Shown: positions 1 to 11,430, counted from the first letter of the stretch. The stretch is DNA of 64,000 bases from Cryptomeria japonica (GCF_030272615.1 NC_081411.1:155458971-155522970); one strand, 5' to 3'. Notes: generated by a model not told the origin, from the sequence alone. Numbers and translations are program-made.

Positions 1-884
1 ATTTTGCCACTGTGTTGCAATTCAATTGATGGCAAAGATGGAGGCAGCAGTATTTGTGTTTCGCTCCATATCAATGCAAAAGAATTCCCCACTTTCTCAA
101 ATTTCCCAATCTGAAAAAAGATATGTCTAGCACCTTTTGTGGCTACAAACAATTGTTTTTCAGCATCCTGCCCTAGAATACAATCTTTCGAGGGCAGCAC
201 AATAACCCCACTTCCCACCCACTCTTCCCTTTCAATATAAAATGTGATTAGTCTTAAAAAACTATTATCTGAATCGTTTGTGCACAAGAAATAAATTCCC
301 AACGAATAATATCTGTTGAACAGTCCTGATCTTTCTTGTGGTGGTACCAAAATTTGCTGCCAATTATCTTTGATGGAACTATAGACCCACGTTTCAATTT
401 CTCTTTGCCTGTTGAATTCTACGTGCATCAATCTGAAACTCCTATGAGAATTTTTGTCATAGAATATCTCAGTTGAGATAATATTTTTTCTCTTAGACCG
501 AGCTCTTATGGTTTTACTTTGGCCTGTAATAGGGTTCCAAATTAAAAGCTGGGGTCCATTGTTTCTCAAAAAAAAGCAAAGAAATCCATCTCCATGACCT
601 AACACATCTCCAACCAGAATCTGACAAGGTAATTGCACTTCTTTACAATATTGATCTCGATTTAAGGAATTCATTTCCTTGGGATCTAAAATTGTAGAGT
701 TATTCTTGATTTCTACTACCATGGCTTGTGAGAGGGTAGCTTGAAGGTTTACAAAAGAAACATTGTGGTATAATGACCACCATTGTTTGCACACACAGCG
801 TAATCTCATGAATTTTGTAATTGGCAGTCCCGCCAGTATCTTATTTTGCACTTGCTCGGGCAAATCATTCCATGAGGTCTGCAT
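1..884 (-). CDS. F-box protein (C-terminus runs off the left edge)
   Basis: Substrate-recognition subunit type for SCF ubiquitin ligases. Reading the minus strand from the ATG at 884-882, the frame is open for 294 codons to the window edge. The first ~45 residues form an F-box: SWNDLPEQVQNKIL, then LPITKFMRLRCVCKQW, the usual Skp1-binding core. After it come a motif like the F-box-associated domain (LLIWNPITGQSKTI, near residues 105-118) and beta-rich sequence. This start is chosen because an in-frame TGA lies upstream at 950-948 with no other Met between, and the F-box begins a few residues in, as is usual. No intron is needed in the visible part. It is the only long frame here without damage, so I read it as a live host gene. 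The substrate class (kelch, FBA or other) cannot be decided because the C-terminus is missing. Confidence 0.88.
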   Translation of the reverse strand, partial: MQTSWNDLPEQVQNKILAGLPITKFMRLRCVCKQWWSLYHNVSFVNLQATLSQAMVVEIKNNSTILDPKEMNSLNRDQYCKEVQLPCQILVGDVLGHGDGFLCFFLRNNGPQLLIWNPITGQSKTIRARSKRKNIISTEIFYDKNSHRSFRLMHVEFNRQREIETWVYSSIKDNWQQILVPPQERSGLFNRYYSLGIYFLCTNDSDNSFLRLITFYIEREEWVGSGVIVLPSKDCILGQDAEKQLFVATKGARHIFFQIGKFEKVGNSFALIWSETQILLPPSLPSIELQHSGK

Positions 885-1195
885 GGCTGAGAAGAAGAAG
901 AGTGAGGAGTTGATTGGATATCTGTATATTTCTTCACCTCTTTCTTCTCAAACTTTAGGGAAAATGAAAGCTTACTATTGTGTTTGCATGGATGTTTATA
1001 GGCTTTTATGTATTTGCATATGTAGTGGTTATAAGAAGTTCAACCGCCATGATTTCCACGCTCCTTTTCTTCTTTTCATCTTCCATGGGCCCAACAAGAA
1101 GAATACTTCATTTCCATTAGAGAATGAGTTTTCTTATTCAATAAATTCAGATTTTGTTTTGTAATTTGTGAGGGTGAAAATTGTATGCTCTATTT

Positions 1196-1205
1196 TATTT
1201 TATAG
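1196..1205 (-). promoter_or_regulatory. Candidate TATA box of the F-box gene
   Basis: On the minus strand this reads CTATAAAATA, about 310 bases upstream of the F-box ATG. It would leave a long 5' leader. The stretch 885-1341 has no other coding signal. The match is short and the region AT-rich, so this is only a candidate. Confidence 0.3.
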
Positions 1206-1341
1206 ACTCATTTTCATCTATTATATGACAAATGTATAAGTAGCATATTTATGCTGAGAGTATAGGAGACTCATAGCTAACGGCTGAATTGCATTGTGGG
1301 GTTATCCCCTAATCTAAATATATTATTAATAGTATTAAACT

Positions 1342-1359
1342 AATATTATTTAAGAAACG
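1342..1359. repeat. Left target-site duplication of LINE-1
   Basis: The 18 bases aatattatttaagaaacg are repeated exactly at 19050-19067. Bases outside the two copies differ (t before the left copy, t after the right copy). An exact direct repeat of this length is typical of L1-type target-primed insertion. Confidence 0.9.
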
Positions 1360-1465
1360 AGGGCACGGCTTTTGGTATCCTTGGCTGCAGGTCGCTTCAA
1401 GGTTCGGGGGCTCCCAAATCGTGTTGGGGAGCCACTGCTTTTTCTTCGCACCTCCTCTACATTTA

Positions 1466-3327
1466 ATGGAGGTTAATAAAAATGGCTCCCAGATTCCAGA
1501 CGGTCATTCTGCTAGGCTGAACTCTCGAGAAGTTGTTCAAGGTGCTACTGGTGGGCGTCGTTCTTTCTGGCAAGCGCCGGAAGGCAACAAGTTTGATTTC
1601 CCTGTGGAGGCCAGATTTGAAACCAAGGATGTTGCAACTGAGTCCATGGACCTCAAAGGTAAGGTTCCTACCAGCAAGATTATCATTAAGCTTAATGATT
1701 CTATATCTGCTATTATTTCTAGTGAAATTACTAGGCTTAGGGAGTCCACCATCTTTCTTGTTGCCTTAGATGTAGACAAGGTCCCGTCCAAACAGTTTTT
1801 AAATAAATGGTTGCAGGATGTATGGAGCAAGAAATTTGGGCTTCATTACTCGTACTATAGAATGATACAAAGAGGTTTATTTGTTTTGTTTTTCAGTGAC
1901 TCTGTCAACCAAAGTAAAGTTTTAGATAAACAATTCTGGAATATTGGTAATGCCTATTTCGGGGCTTTAAAATGGTCTTTAGAATCATGTGCGGGAGAGA
2001 TTATGATCTTCTCTAACCCTAGATGGGTACTTATTAAAAATATTCCTCCGTTCCTGTGGAATTTTATCCCTAATCTTGTTGAACCACTGAGAAAAATTTT
2101 GAAGATTGACTCCTCCTCTGCTCTTCTCCCGCACATGGATGCGAGAGCCCTAATTGCTTTTAACCTAGGTTGTGATATCCCTATCGAACTTGAAATTATT
2201 TTTGACAAATTTTCCTATTGTTGCCCTTTAGTGGTGTTGGGAGACATTAATGCATGATTTGTTTGTAGGAGGGGTGGTCATATTAAAAAGGATTGCCTGA
2301 TACTTTCCTCACGTAACTCCCGACAATCTGGGCCGCCCAATCTGTCTTGCTCCACTCCCTCTCCTTCCCACCCTGAATCTATGCCTCCCTTTCCGCCTCT
2401 GCCTCCCATTCCCTCTCCTCAAGCGCTTATTCCCCCATTGATGAAAGCATTTGGTTTTATAAACAGGCCCTTGCAAAAGAAAAAGATATGTTTGGCCCTG
2501 TCAAATTTTGTTTCGATAGTAATAATGGTTCCTTTGAGGCAAATAAGGGACCTAGAACTCAAAATTCTCAACAATTGGTCTTGGAAAAGTTAAAAAGAGT
2601 CACAGAGGCTAGAAAACAGTTGGAATTTGTTATCACCTCTCAAAAAGTTGAAATTGACTCTTGTCCAACCTTATCCTCCACCTTGGATAGGGATACGAGG
2701 AAAGAGGAAGGGTCTCCTTCCGCTAATAGAGCCATTAGTGTAGATCTGGGGATAGCCAGATGCTCATCAGACCCTTTTGGGGGTTGTAATAAAGATTTTT
2801 TGAACGCGGAGGATCAAGTCTGTAGCCCTATTTTGGGGTTAAAGTCTCTTAAAACTCTCCCTAAAACTTATGAAGAAACTAGGGGTCCTCAGTTAAATAT
2901 GGACACCCCCAGATCTACTCTTGGTGACCCTATTAGTGATAGTGCTCTCATCTCTTTACCTTCTACCCCTACCCTGAATGGAGGATTGAAAGGTGTAATG
3001 TCTAAGGATGTTGATCAATGTTGCTCTGAGATTAGCGCTCAAAGTTTCTATCTAGAGGCTCCTAACTTTGATATGGGATCGGGCATTGCTAAGGAAGTAT
3101 TTTCTGATGTAAAATCCAAGAAAGTTAGGAAGAAGAGATCTCCTTGTGTGAATAAAGAAAATAATATTAGGAAGGACTCTCTGGGTCCTGAGCAGATATC
3201 TAATTCCAGAAAGAAGAGGGGTAGGCATCACTCTTCAGGTTTAATTGAGATTAATCTTTCTTCCAATAATGTTGTAGGGCCAAAGTGTGATGAAGGGCTC
3301 ACGCCCTCTATGGATACCTCTCTTTAA
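1466..3327 (+). pseudogene. LINE-1 ORF1 (gag-like RNA-binding protein), broken
   Basis: The product would coat LINE RNA. Residues from 1466 to 2254 resemble the DUF4283-type domain of plant L1 ORF1 (for example RGLFVLFFSD and IFSNPRWVLIKNIPPFLW). A zinc knuckle follows at 2255-2296 reading (stop)-F-V-C-R-R-G-G-H-I-K-K-D-C. The in-frame TGA at 2255-2257 sits where the first Cys of the CX2CX4HX4C motif belongs, so one base change both ended the ORF and removed a zinc ligand. A proline-rich segment follows (2381-2450). The frame then shifts near 2450-2488 and stays open to 3327 as a Ser/Lys-rich, probably disordered tail (KKVRKKRSP). The first ATG is at 1466; the frame is open upstream to about 1421. 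Confidence 0.72.
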
Positions 3328-3341
3328 AAGTTGATTATGAT

Positions 3342-4749
3342 GTTAAAGGCAATCTCAAGGAATATTAGGGGACTTGAATCTCCTGATAGGAAATTTATTG
3401 TTAAAAGATTCCTCAGTTTGCAGAATTAGTTAGATTGTCTGATGTTACAGGAAGTAAAGGCAGTTGGGTTTACTTTAGAGATTGGTCTCAAGTGTATCTG
3501 GAGGGATGCCACCCCCTACTTCACTAATCACGCTAAGGGGAAAGGGGGAGTTTCTATTTTCCTTAAACCCTATTGGGCTAATAAGGTTGTCAGGTGGGGC
3601 CAGTCACCATGTGTCAGGGCCTTATGGATGGTTGTGGAATATGATCACAGAGAGTTTGGGGTATGTGCTCTTTATGCTCCAAATGACTACATGGAGAGGA
3701 TGAATCTTTGGAATTGGATGTCCTCTCTTGAGGATATCCATTGGTTTGTTGGGGGAGACTTTAATATGGTTGAATGTGCTCGCATAAGTTGGGCGGCTCT
3801 AGGTTGGAGTGGAAAGGGCTAGAGAGGCTATTCTGGGACAAAATGATTAATAAACTGATTTTTATTTATCCTATTGTGGGTAAAAAGGAAGAACATAAGG
3901 ATATTTGGTATACATGATGTAACTACCAGCAGCCTAGTAGGAGAGTCTATTGTATACTGGATAGATTTTACTACAACAAAGATGTGTCAAGAATTCTAAA
4001 AGACAATAAAGGGGATAAATACAATGTGGTTCCATATACCCTTTCTGATAATCAGCCTATCCGGATCTCTTTGGGATTCTCGGATATGTCTATTGATCTA
4101 TATGAGAGGAATAACTTTTTCTTGTTGAATGCCAACCTGCTAGAGGATGAGGATGTCAATTGTGCATTGAGGATAATCAGAATGTTTAACAAGAGCAATA
4201 AAATGTATTATACACACAGACATAAATGGAACCAGAACATCTCCTCTCGGAGAGTCCTGTGCCAAACAGTTGGTAAAAAAAAGCCAAGGATGTGAGGAGG
4301 AATGAACTCTTGTGGCATAGTACTTTATGCAATGATGAACTTAATCTTCAGAATAACCTCTATAATGATGATTTTGTTAATAAAATGTTGAGTAATAAAT
4401 CCATGCTTAGAAAATTGAAAATGCCAAAATTAAGGAATGGAGAACTAGGGCCAAGTTGAATTGGATGGATGCAGGGGACAAAGTTTCCAAATACTTTTCC
4501 CACATGTTGAAAATAAAAGAGGCCAAGGACATAATTCACAGTATTTGGGAGGATAATATGAACATCTCAGATCCCCAAGCTATCCTTCATTCCTTTGCAC
4601 TATTTTACAAGAATTTGTTCACCTCAGAACATGGGGGGGAACAACAATCTAGGGCTAGGAATATCATTAATATGTTTGTTCTGAAGCAAATTTCAGATGG
4701 GGATCAAGAGTTATTGGGAAAATTTATTACTAAGGAGGAAATAAAGATT
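3342..4749 (+). pseudogene. LINE-1 ORF2, part 1: endonuclease and linker
   Basis: This is the N-terminal part of the endonuclease/reverse transcriptase polyprotein. The AP-endonuclease order is visible: SRNIRGL near 3352 (usually SWNxRGL, the Trp being lost), a stop at 3427-3429, LQEVKA near 3444, and GGDFNM at 3751-3768 with the metal/catalytic Asp-Asn pair. Several stops and shifts follow, then the linker before the RT (MNWMDAGDKVSKYF at 4456, usual pattern WLxxGDxNTKFFH). Copia-1 interrupts the frame at 4750, between the codons for KEEIKI and the RT fingers. The target bases agatt are duplicated at 4745-4749 and 10764-10768. Confidence 0.75.
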
Positions 4750-5642
4750 TGTTGGGAAAAATGGTGTCTCAACCTTGCATTTATGCGAGGTTACTATTTA
4801 TAGTAAGTTTTCATTTGAGCACGACATGGTGCGAAACTCTCCCTGAAGCTTCTGGTTGGGTAGATAAGCATTCCGGTAAAGTTGCGTCGCAAGGTCACAG
4901 CTAGTTTTGAAGATATTAAATTTTTTGTCTTGGAGGGGTGCGATAAAATGTTTAAACTTAATTTTGGGGGATTTAGAGGCTCCGAAACGCCCTGAAAAGT
5001 GGTCGTAACCGGCGCAACGAGTTACGAGGTGATAGAGCACTTCGCGAGCTTTCCGACGCTTCAAACGGTTTGTCAATCGGACACCCGGTTCTCAAGTTAT
5101 GGCCTCCGGAAGTTTGTACTCCTGAAATAGGAAAAATAATTTGTATCGGATACATAAATGAGCTGTAAAAGGGAGCGACACGTGTTGATGTGTGCTTTAA
5201 CATGTCATAGGGCATCTAGAAGGGAGATAAGGTCGGCTACACCTTATTGGGTGGTTTTAGCCCATGGTTTTGTAATACCGTTTGACGGTTTCCTGTATTG
5301 TATCTCCTATTTATGAGGTGTGTGAGATAGAGGTTGTGTGTAAGAGTCTTATGGCTATTGAGTTGCCTCTGAATCTCTGATTAGTGGTACTCCTGTGAAG
5401 AGCTTGCTCTGCAAGTATGTTGTAATCTATTTTGATTGCTGAATAAAATATTGAGCTACTTTTGGAGTGTGGGGTTTTTCTCCCAAAAGGGTTTTCCCCA
5501 CGTAAATCACTGTGTTGTGGTATGAATGCTGTTATATCTATTTCTATTTTTTGTAACTGTTGTAATGATCTGAAAAAGTTTTGCATTACCCTCCTCTCAA
5601 GGTTAGTGTAGGAAGTTGTTTCCGCTACTTAACTTCCTTACA
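4750..5642 (+). repeat. Copia-1 5' LTR
   Basis: Starts tgttgggaaaaatgg and ends aacttccttaca. It matches 9870-10763 almost base for base. The sequence is richer in CpG than the 3' copy, which has changed at many of those positions. An AATAAA-type motif (aataaaatattgag) lies near 5443, fitting an LTR poly(A) signal. Confidence 0.95.
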
Positions 5643-5644
5643 AG

Positions 5645-5656
5645 TGGTATCAGAGC
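5645..5656 (+). promoter_or_regulatory. Copia-1 primer-binding site (tRNA-iMet)
   Basis: tggtatcagagc lies two bases after the 5' LTR and is the complement of the 3' end of plant initiator-Met tRNA, the common copia and gypsy primer. Confidence 0.9.
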
Positions 5657-5766
5657 CTGATCACCTTTGGTTTCAATTGTGGGCAGTTGGGTTTTTTGAA
5701 CTAATCCAGATTTGAGTGGGAGCCTATGCAGAAGACACTTTTTGATCTTGTTGTAGGAATATTCAG

Positions 5767-8700
5767 ATGGCGAGTTCATCAGAGAGAATAGAGGTGGAGA
5801 AATTTAATGGAAGTAATTTTGAGATGTGGAAGCTGAAGATGGAAGATCTGCTAATAGATCGAGATCTTTGGGATGCTGTTGATGCGAATGTCCAAAGGCC
5901 CTTAGATCCTATTGCGGCAGCTCAGTATGATGTTATGGACCGAAAAGCCAAGGGTCTAATTAGACTGTGCTTGGCAGACTCTATTCTAATCAATGTCCAT
6001 GAAGAGAACTCTGCAAAAAAGCTATGGACTAAGCTTGGTGAGATGTATCAAGCAAAATCTTTATTAAATCAAATTTTCTTAAGAAAGAAATTGTATTCCT
6101 TGAAGATGGAAGAGGGTGGACGAATTGCAGACCACCTAGAAGCATTCAATATGTTGGTGGCTCAATTAGTATCTGTCGGTGTTAAGATGGACGAGGAGGA
6201 GAAATGTCAGATCTTGCTTTGTTCTTTGCCTGATTCGTGGGATTCTCTTGTTATGGCTATCGGTAGTACTTCTGTTGTTTTGAAATTTGAAGATGTGGTG
6301 GGTGCCCTACTCGGTGAAGAGATGTGAAGGAAGGTATCCATCAGTTCAAAGGAAGCCCTAACCGTTCGTGGAAGACCTAAGGAGAAAGGCAAGAAGAATG
6401 AGAAGCGCGACAAGTCCAAATCCAAAGGGAGATCGAAATCTCCTGGAAAGTCCAAAGTCATTTGCTGGAACTGCGGTAAACCGGGTCACATCCGTAAGGA
6501 CTGCAAAGAAGAAAAGAAGAAGAAGAAAAAGAAAAAGTTCGATTCTGATTCTGAGTCCGACAAGGAAGATGGCGATGCATTTATTGCGTCTTTGGCGACT
6601 CATGCAGGTAATGATGCCTGGCTAATTGACTCAGGTGCATCTTTTCATATGACTTCCAATAGAGATTGGTTTTCTGAATATGAAGGATTTAATGGAGGTA
6701 AGGTGTACTTGGGTGATGATTCACATCTAGACATTGTTGGTCGAGGTAAAGTTAGAATCAGGTTTTTTGATGGTAGAATAAAAAGGATTAATGGTGTGCT
6801 GCATATCCCTGGATTAAAATGAAACTTGTTATCTGTGAGCAAACTGATAGATGCGGGTGTGCAGGTAGTCTTTTCTGAAGCAGGATGTAAGATGATTAAG
6901 GGTGCTATGGTAGTTGCTAGAGGTGTCAGGTTTGGCACATTGTATAAGCTTGAAGCATACACTGTTGAGTGTAATAACACTTCTGTAAAAAGTAAATTTG
7001 CGGATACTTCACTGGAAGATTTGAAGGTTTCACCTTCAGCAGATGGAAATGGTTTTTGGGTACCTAAGGGTGCTCTTTCGTCTGAAGCAAAGTTACCTGT
7101 AGAGAAGACTATGTTATGGCACCAGAGACTTGGCCACATTGGAGAAAAGGGTCTAAGGACCTTGAAAAATAAAAACCTTGTTGAAGGTTTGAATGACTGT
7201 AATCTTGACTTTGATTTCTATGAGCATTGCATTTATGGAAAACAAAACCACGTTCAGTTTTACTCGAGTTCTCATAAAACTTGTGGTGTTTTGGATCTTA
7301 TCCATTCTAATGTGTTTGGTCCAGTAGATGTCTCTTCGATTGGAAAATCCACATATTATGTTTCATTTATTGATGATTTTAGTAGAAGGACATGGGTTTA
7401 TTTTCTAAAGAGTAAATCTGAAGTTTTTAGTCATTTTAAAGAATTTAAAGCAATGGTTGAGTTGCAGACTGGAAAGAAAATAAAATGTTTGAGAACTGAT
7501 AATGGCGGTGAGTTTTTCTCTAATGATTTTGATAGATTCTGTAAAGACTGTGGAATTAACAGGCAGAAGACAACTCCGTATTCTCCACAGCAGAATGGAG
7601 TTGCAGAAAGAATGAATAGGACACTGATGGAGAAGGCTAGGAGTATGTTGAGTGGTGCTGGTCTCGAACAAAAGTTTTGGGCTGAAGCTATTGCCACTGC
7701 TTGCTACCTGATTAACAGGTCTCTTACATCAGCTCTTGTTGATAAAATGCCTATGGAAGCATGGTCAGGTCACAAGCCTTCATTGAGACATCTTAGAGTT
7801 TTTGGTTGCGAGGCATATGCACATGTGCCAAAGGAGAAGCGAACAAAGTTGGAGAACAAGGCTGTGAAATGTATCTTCATCGGGTATAGTTATGGTGTGA
7901 AAGGATACAAGCTTTGGAACCCTGTTGCACAAAAGGTAATTCACAGTAGAAGTGTTATTTTTAGAGAAATTAAGTCTCCTTCTGTTACATTGCAGCCAGA
8001 ACAGACTAAAAAAGAAGATGTGATTCAACTTCCTTCTACACCTGAAAGAGTTGAATCGAGACCCCTAGATAGGCAAGAAGTTGAGGAGAGCTCGTCTAGC
8101 TCTGAATCTTCAGAAGAGGAGGAAGAACCTCCAACTCAGCTTGTTCGAAGGTCTACAAGACATAGACAACCACCTGAAAGGTATTCACCTAATGATTGGA
8201 GATGTATTTTTGCTCTGAATACTAGTGTGGATGAACCAAAATCTGTAGAAGAGGCATTAGGTATGAATGATGCAGAATCTTGGAAGATTGCTATGGAGGA
8301 AGAAATGGCAGCTTTGAAAAAGAATGATACATGGGATCTTGTACCATTGCCTGAAGGACGAAAACCTATTGGTTGTAAATGGGTGTTCAAGAAAAAGATT
8401 GGTTCAGATGGAAGCATTGAGAAGTATAGAGCAAGGTTGGTTGCAAAAGGCTACTCTCAGGTTGAGGGTGTTGATTACGGTGAGATATTTTCTCCTGTTG
8501 CAAAAAGGACGTCCATTAGATTTTTGTTTTCTATTGCTACTGCTTATGATTTAGAGGTTGAACAAATGGATGTGAAAACTGCTTTCCTTCATAGTGATTT
8601 GGAGGAAGATATTTATATGACACAGCCGGAGCACTATGTGGTGAAAGGCAAAAGTAATTTGGTCTGTAAATTGAAGAAATCTTTGTATGGCCTCAAACAA

Positions 8701-9813
8701 AGTCCTAGGATGTGGTACCAGAAATTTGATACATATGTGTTGAGTTTGGGATTTGAACATTCTAAATCAGATCACTGTGTTTATTATAAATCTGATGGTG
8801 ATCATTTCTTATTCATTGCATTGTATGTTGATGATATGTTATTCATTGGTAAAGGGAAAGGTATGATTTCAGAACTGAAGTCTCAGCTCGCTGCTAAATT
8901 TGAAATGAAAGATCTTGGTGCAGCAAAGCACATTCTTGGGATGGAAATTAGAAGAGATAGGGTGAACAGAAAGCTATGGCTAGACCAGAGTAAGTATGTG
9001 AATTCAGTGTTACAGAGGTTCAACATGCAGAATTGTAGACCATTGAGTGTTCTTTTTACAGTTGGAATGAAACTATCTATTTCAGATTGTCCTACATCCC
9101 CATTGGAGATGGAAGACATGAGCAGAGTGCCTTACCAGAGTGCGGTTGGAAGCTTGATGTATGCTATGGTCTGTACTAGACCAGACATTGCCCAAGCAGT
9201 GGGAGTACTTTCTAGATATATGTCTAATCCTGGTAGAGTTCATTGGGATGCAGTCAAAAGAGTCTTCAGATATTTGAAGGGTACTTCAGAGTATTCTTTG
9301 TGTTATCATGGTAATTCAGTTGGAGACATGACTTCCCTTAATATCCATGGTTATGTGGATTCAGATTGGGCAGGTGATATTGATAGCAGAAGATCCACCA
9401 GTGCTTATGTGTTTACTTTGTTTGGTGGTGCAATTAGTTGGATGAGTAAGCGACAGGCTGTGGTTGCTTTATCCACTACTGAAGCAGAGTATATGGCAGC
9501 TACTCATGCTTGTAAAGAGGCCATTTGGCTTAAGAGACTGTGTTCGGATATTGGAATAAAACAAGGTACAGTGACAGTTTACTGTGACAGTCAGAGTGCA
9601 ATTAGCCTAGCTAAGAACCCGACATTTCATGCCCGAACCAAACATATTGATGTTCAGTATCATTTTGTTAGAGATATGGTCGAAGATGGTAGGGTGAAGC
9701 TGGTTAAGGTGGAAACTTTGATGAATGTTGCAGATGCTTTAACTAAGGCTATGAGCACAGAGAAGTTTAGATGGTGTTCAGAGTCTATGGGCCTTATGGC
9801 CCCTAGCAATTGA
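5767..9813 (+). pseudogene. Copia-1 gag-pol polyprotein, one frame with two TGA stops
   Basis: A single frame of about 1,348 codons encodes the whole copia polyprotein. In order: gag (UBN2/DUF4219 type, MASSSERIEVEKFNGSNF), a basic stretch, zinc knuckle CWNCGKPGHIRKDC (6463-6504), aspartic protease LIDSGASFH (DSG at 6628-6636), pre-integrase WHQRLGHIGEKG, integrase core (RTDNGGEF, then PQQNGVAERMNRTL), reverse transcriptase with YVDD at 8824-8835, and RNase H (YVDSDWAGD, ending ARTKHIDVQYHF). The PR-INT-RT-RH order defines Ty1/copia. The frame is broken only by TGA at 6325-6327 (end of gag) and 6820-6822 (after protease); both stand where the related Copia-D has Arg. All catalytic motifs look intact. 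Start: the ATG at 5767 just upstream of the conserved gag N-terminus. Confidence 0.93.
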
Positions 9814-9857
9814 TTCATTGTGTTGACATTCCCTTCCGCTCCTGCAAGGTGTTCGAC

Positions 9858-9869
9858 AAGTGGAAGATT
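9858..9869 (+). promoter_or_regulatory. Copia-1 polypurine tract
   Basis: aagtggaagatt lies directly before the 3' LTR start tgttgggaaa. It is mostly purine and in the expected place for plus-strand priming. Confidence 0.6.
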
Positions 9870-10763
9870 TGTTGGGAAAAATAGTGTCTCAACCTTGCAT
9901 TTATGCGAGGTTACTATTTATAGTAAGTTTTCATTTGAGCACGACATGGTGCGAAACTCTCCCTAAAGCTTCTGGTTGGGTAGATAAGCATTCCGGTAAA
10001 GTTGCATCGCAAGGTCACAGCTAGTTTTGAAGATATTAAATTTTTTCGTCTTGGAGGGGTGCGATAAAATGTTTAAACTTAATTTTGGGGGATTTAGAGG
10101 CTCCAAAATGCCCTGAAAAGTGGTTGTAACTGGCACAGCGGGTTACGAGGTGATAGAGCACTTCGCGAGCTTTCCGACGCTTCAAACGGTTCGTCAATCG
10201 GACACCCGGTTCTCAAGTTATGGCCTCTGGAAGTTTGTACTCCTGAAATAGGAAAAATAATTTGTATCGGATACATAAATGAGCTGTAAAAGGGAGCGAC
10301 ACGTGTTGATGTGTGTTTTAACATGTCATAGGGCATCTAGAAGGGAGATAAGGTCGGCTACACCTTATTGGGTGGTTTTAGCCCATGGTTTTGTAATACC
10401 GTTTGACGGTTTCCTGTATTGTATCTCCTATTTATGAGGTGTGTGAGATAGAGGTTGTGTGTAAGAGTCTTATGGCTATTGAGTTGCCTCTGAATCTCTG
10501 ATTAGTGGTACTCCTGCGAAGAGCTTGCTCTGCAAGTATGTTGTAATCTGTTTTGATTGCTGAATAAAATATTGAGCTGCTTTTGGAGTGTGGGGTTTTT
10601 CTCCCGAAAGGGTTTTCCCCACGTAAATCACTGTGTTGTGGTATGAATGCTATTATATCTATTTCTATTTTCTGTAACTGTTGTAATGATCTGAAAAAGT
10701 TTTGCATTACCCTCCTCTCAAGGTTAGTGTAGGAAGTTGTTTCCGCTACTTAACTTCCTTACA
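9870..10763 (+). repeat. Copia-1 3' LTR
   Basis: An 894-bp copy of 4750-5642. By eye it has 19 substitutions, all transitions, and one extra C (tttttcgtc). It ends ...cttccttaca, followed by the TSD agatt and the continuation of LINE-1 ORF2. Confidence 0.95.
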
Positions 10764-10768
10764 AGATT

Positions 10769-10999
10769 GCCATCACCTCTTTAAATAATGACAAATCGCC
10801 TGGTCTAGATGGTTTCCCAGTTGAATTCTACAAAAAGAACATTGACTAAGTAGTTGATGATCTTTTTCTTTTATATGAGGAAGCCATTGGGGCTAGCACT
10901 CTAGGGAAGGAGATCAATCAAGGGCTCATTAAAATTCTTCAGAAAGATGCAGATGGGACCTTAATAAAAAAATGGAGACCAATCACCCTTCTAAATTGG
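10769..10999 (+). pseudogene. LINE-1 ORF2, part 2: reverse transcriptase fingers
   Basis: The frame resumes after Copia-1 with NDKSPGLDGFPVEFYK, the conserved RT start (usual pattern KSPGPDGFxxxFYK). It continues through LIKILQKDADGT and KKWRPITLLN, the second LINE RT block. A stop follows KKNID. Gypsy-A interrupts it just after PITLLN; the target attgg is at 10995-10999 and again at 17046-17050. Confidence 0.82.
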
Positions 11000-11392
11000 T
11001 GCAGAAGCACCTCGGACTTAGGCAATTTAACTTTCACAATTTTGGCTTGTACTGACCCTAGCCAAGTCAGTGGTGAATAAGGACTCCAGGAGGGTCCAAG
11101 AGTGAGTATGTTGTGTCAATGTAGACCTAGGTTGATTTCATTTTACTTAGGTTTGCATTTTTGTGTAAATAGTGAGTTTGAGTAGGTATTTGGCCTTTTG
11201 TTGGTCAAAAGTGTCAAAAGTTGGTAAAAGCATTAGAGAGGGTTAAATAGGTCTTAGACATGTTAGAAAAGTCATATATGATGATTTGGAATAGGTCTTA
11301 TAAGTTGGAGAGACCAAAAAGTGTGAAAGTGCAAAGTTGCAAAAGGTTGTCATGACAACTTTTGTCCTGAAATTGGTTAGGGGTAGAGTTAG
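11000..11392 (+). repeat. Gypsy-A 5' LTR, 3'-truncated
   Basis: Begins tgcagaagcacctcgg. The segment from about 11315 (accaaaaagtgtgaaag through tcctgaaattggttag) matches 15793-15870 of the 3' LTR. The piece then jumps straight to a decayed primer site. About 1.2 kb of LTR, including the promoter-bearing part, is missing. Confidence 0.8.
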
Positions 11393-11404
11393 GGGTATCA
11401 AAGC
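11393..11404 (+). promoter_or_regulatory. Gypsy-A decayed primer-binding site
   Basis: gggtatcaaagc is two changes from the tRNA-iMet site tggtatcagagc. As in Gypsy-B, a leader with aagatttggg follows, supporting the alignment. Confidence 0.55.
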
Positions 11405-11430
11405 TTATAAGATTTGGGCTAGAAGAGTTG

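Larger units (their letters stand above)
4750..10763 (+). mobile_element. Copia-1: nearly intact Ty1/copia LTR retrotransposon
   Basis: The element is 6,014 bp with TG...CA LTRs of 893 and 894 bp, a 5-bp TSD agatt, a tRNA-iMet primer site, one gag-pol frame and a purine-rich tract before the 3' LTR. It sits inside LINE-1 ORF2. By hand the LTRs differ at about 19 bases plus one indel (about 2%), so insertion is fairly recent. Its protein is closely related to that of Copia-D, its older relative at 31299-50462. Two stops in gag-pol make it non-autonomous unless read through. Confidence 0.95.

Noticed and set aside
763-1164. A 133-codon plus-strand frame at the start of the window
   Set aside because: It overlaps the F-box start on the other strand and shows no domain; the F-box frame has clear family motifs.
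5311-5586. 91-codon minus-strand frame repeated at 10432-10707
   Set aside because: Lies in both Copia-1 LTRs, antisense to the element, without a domain.
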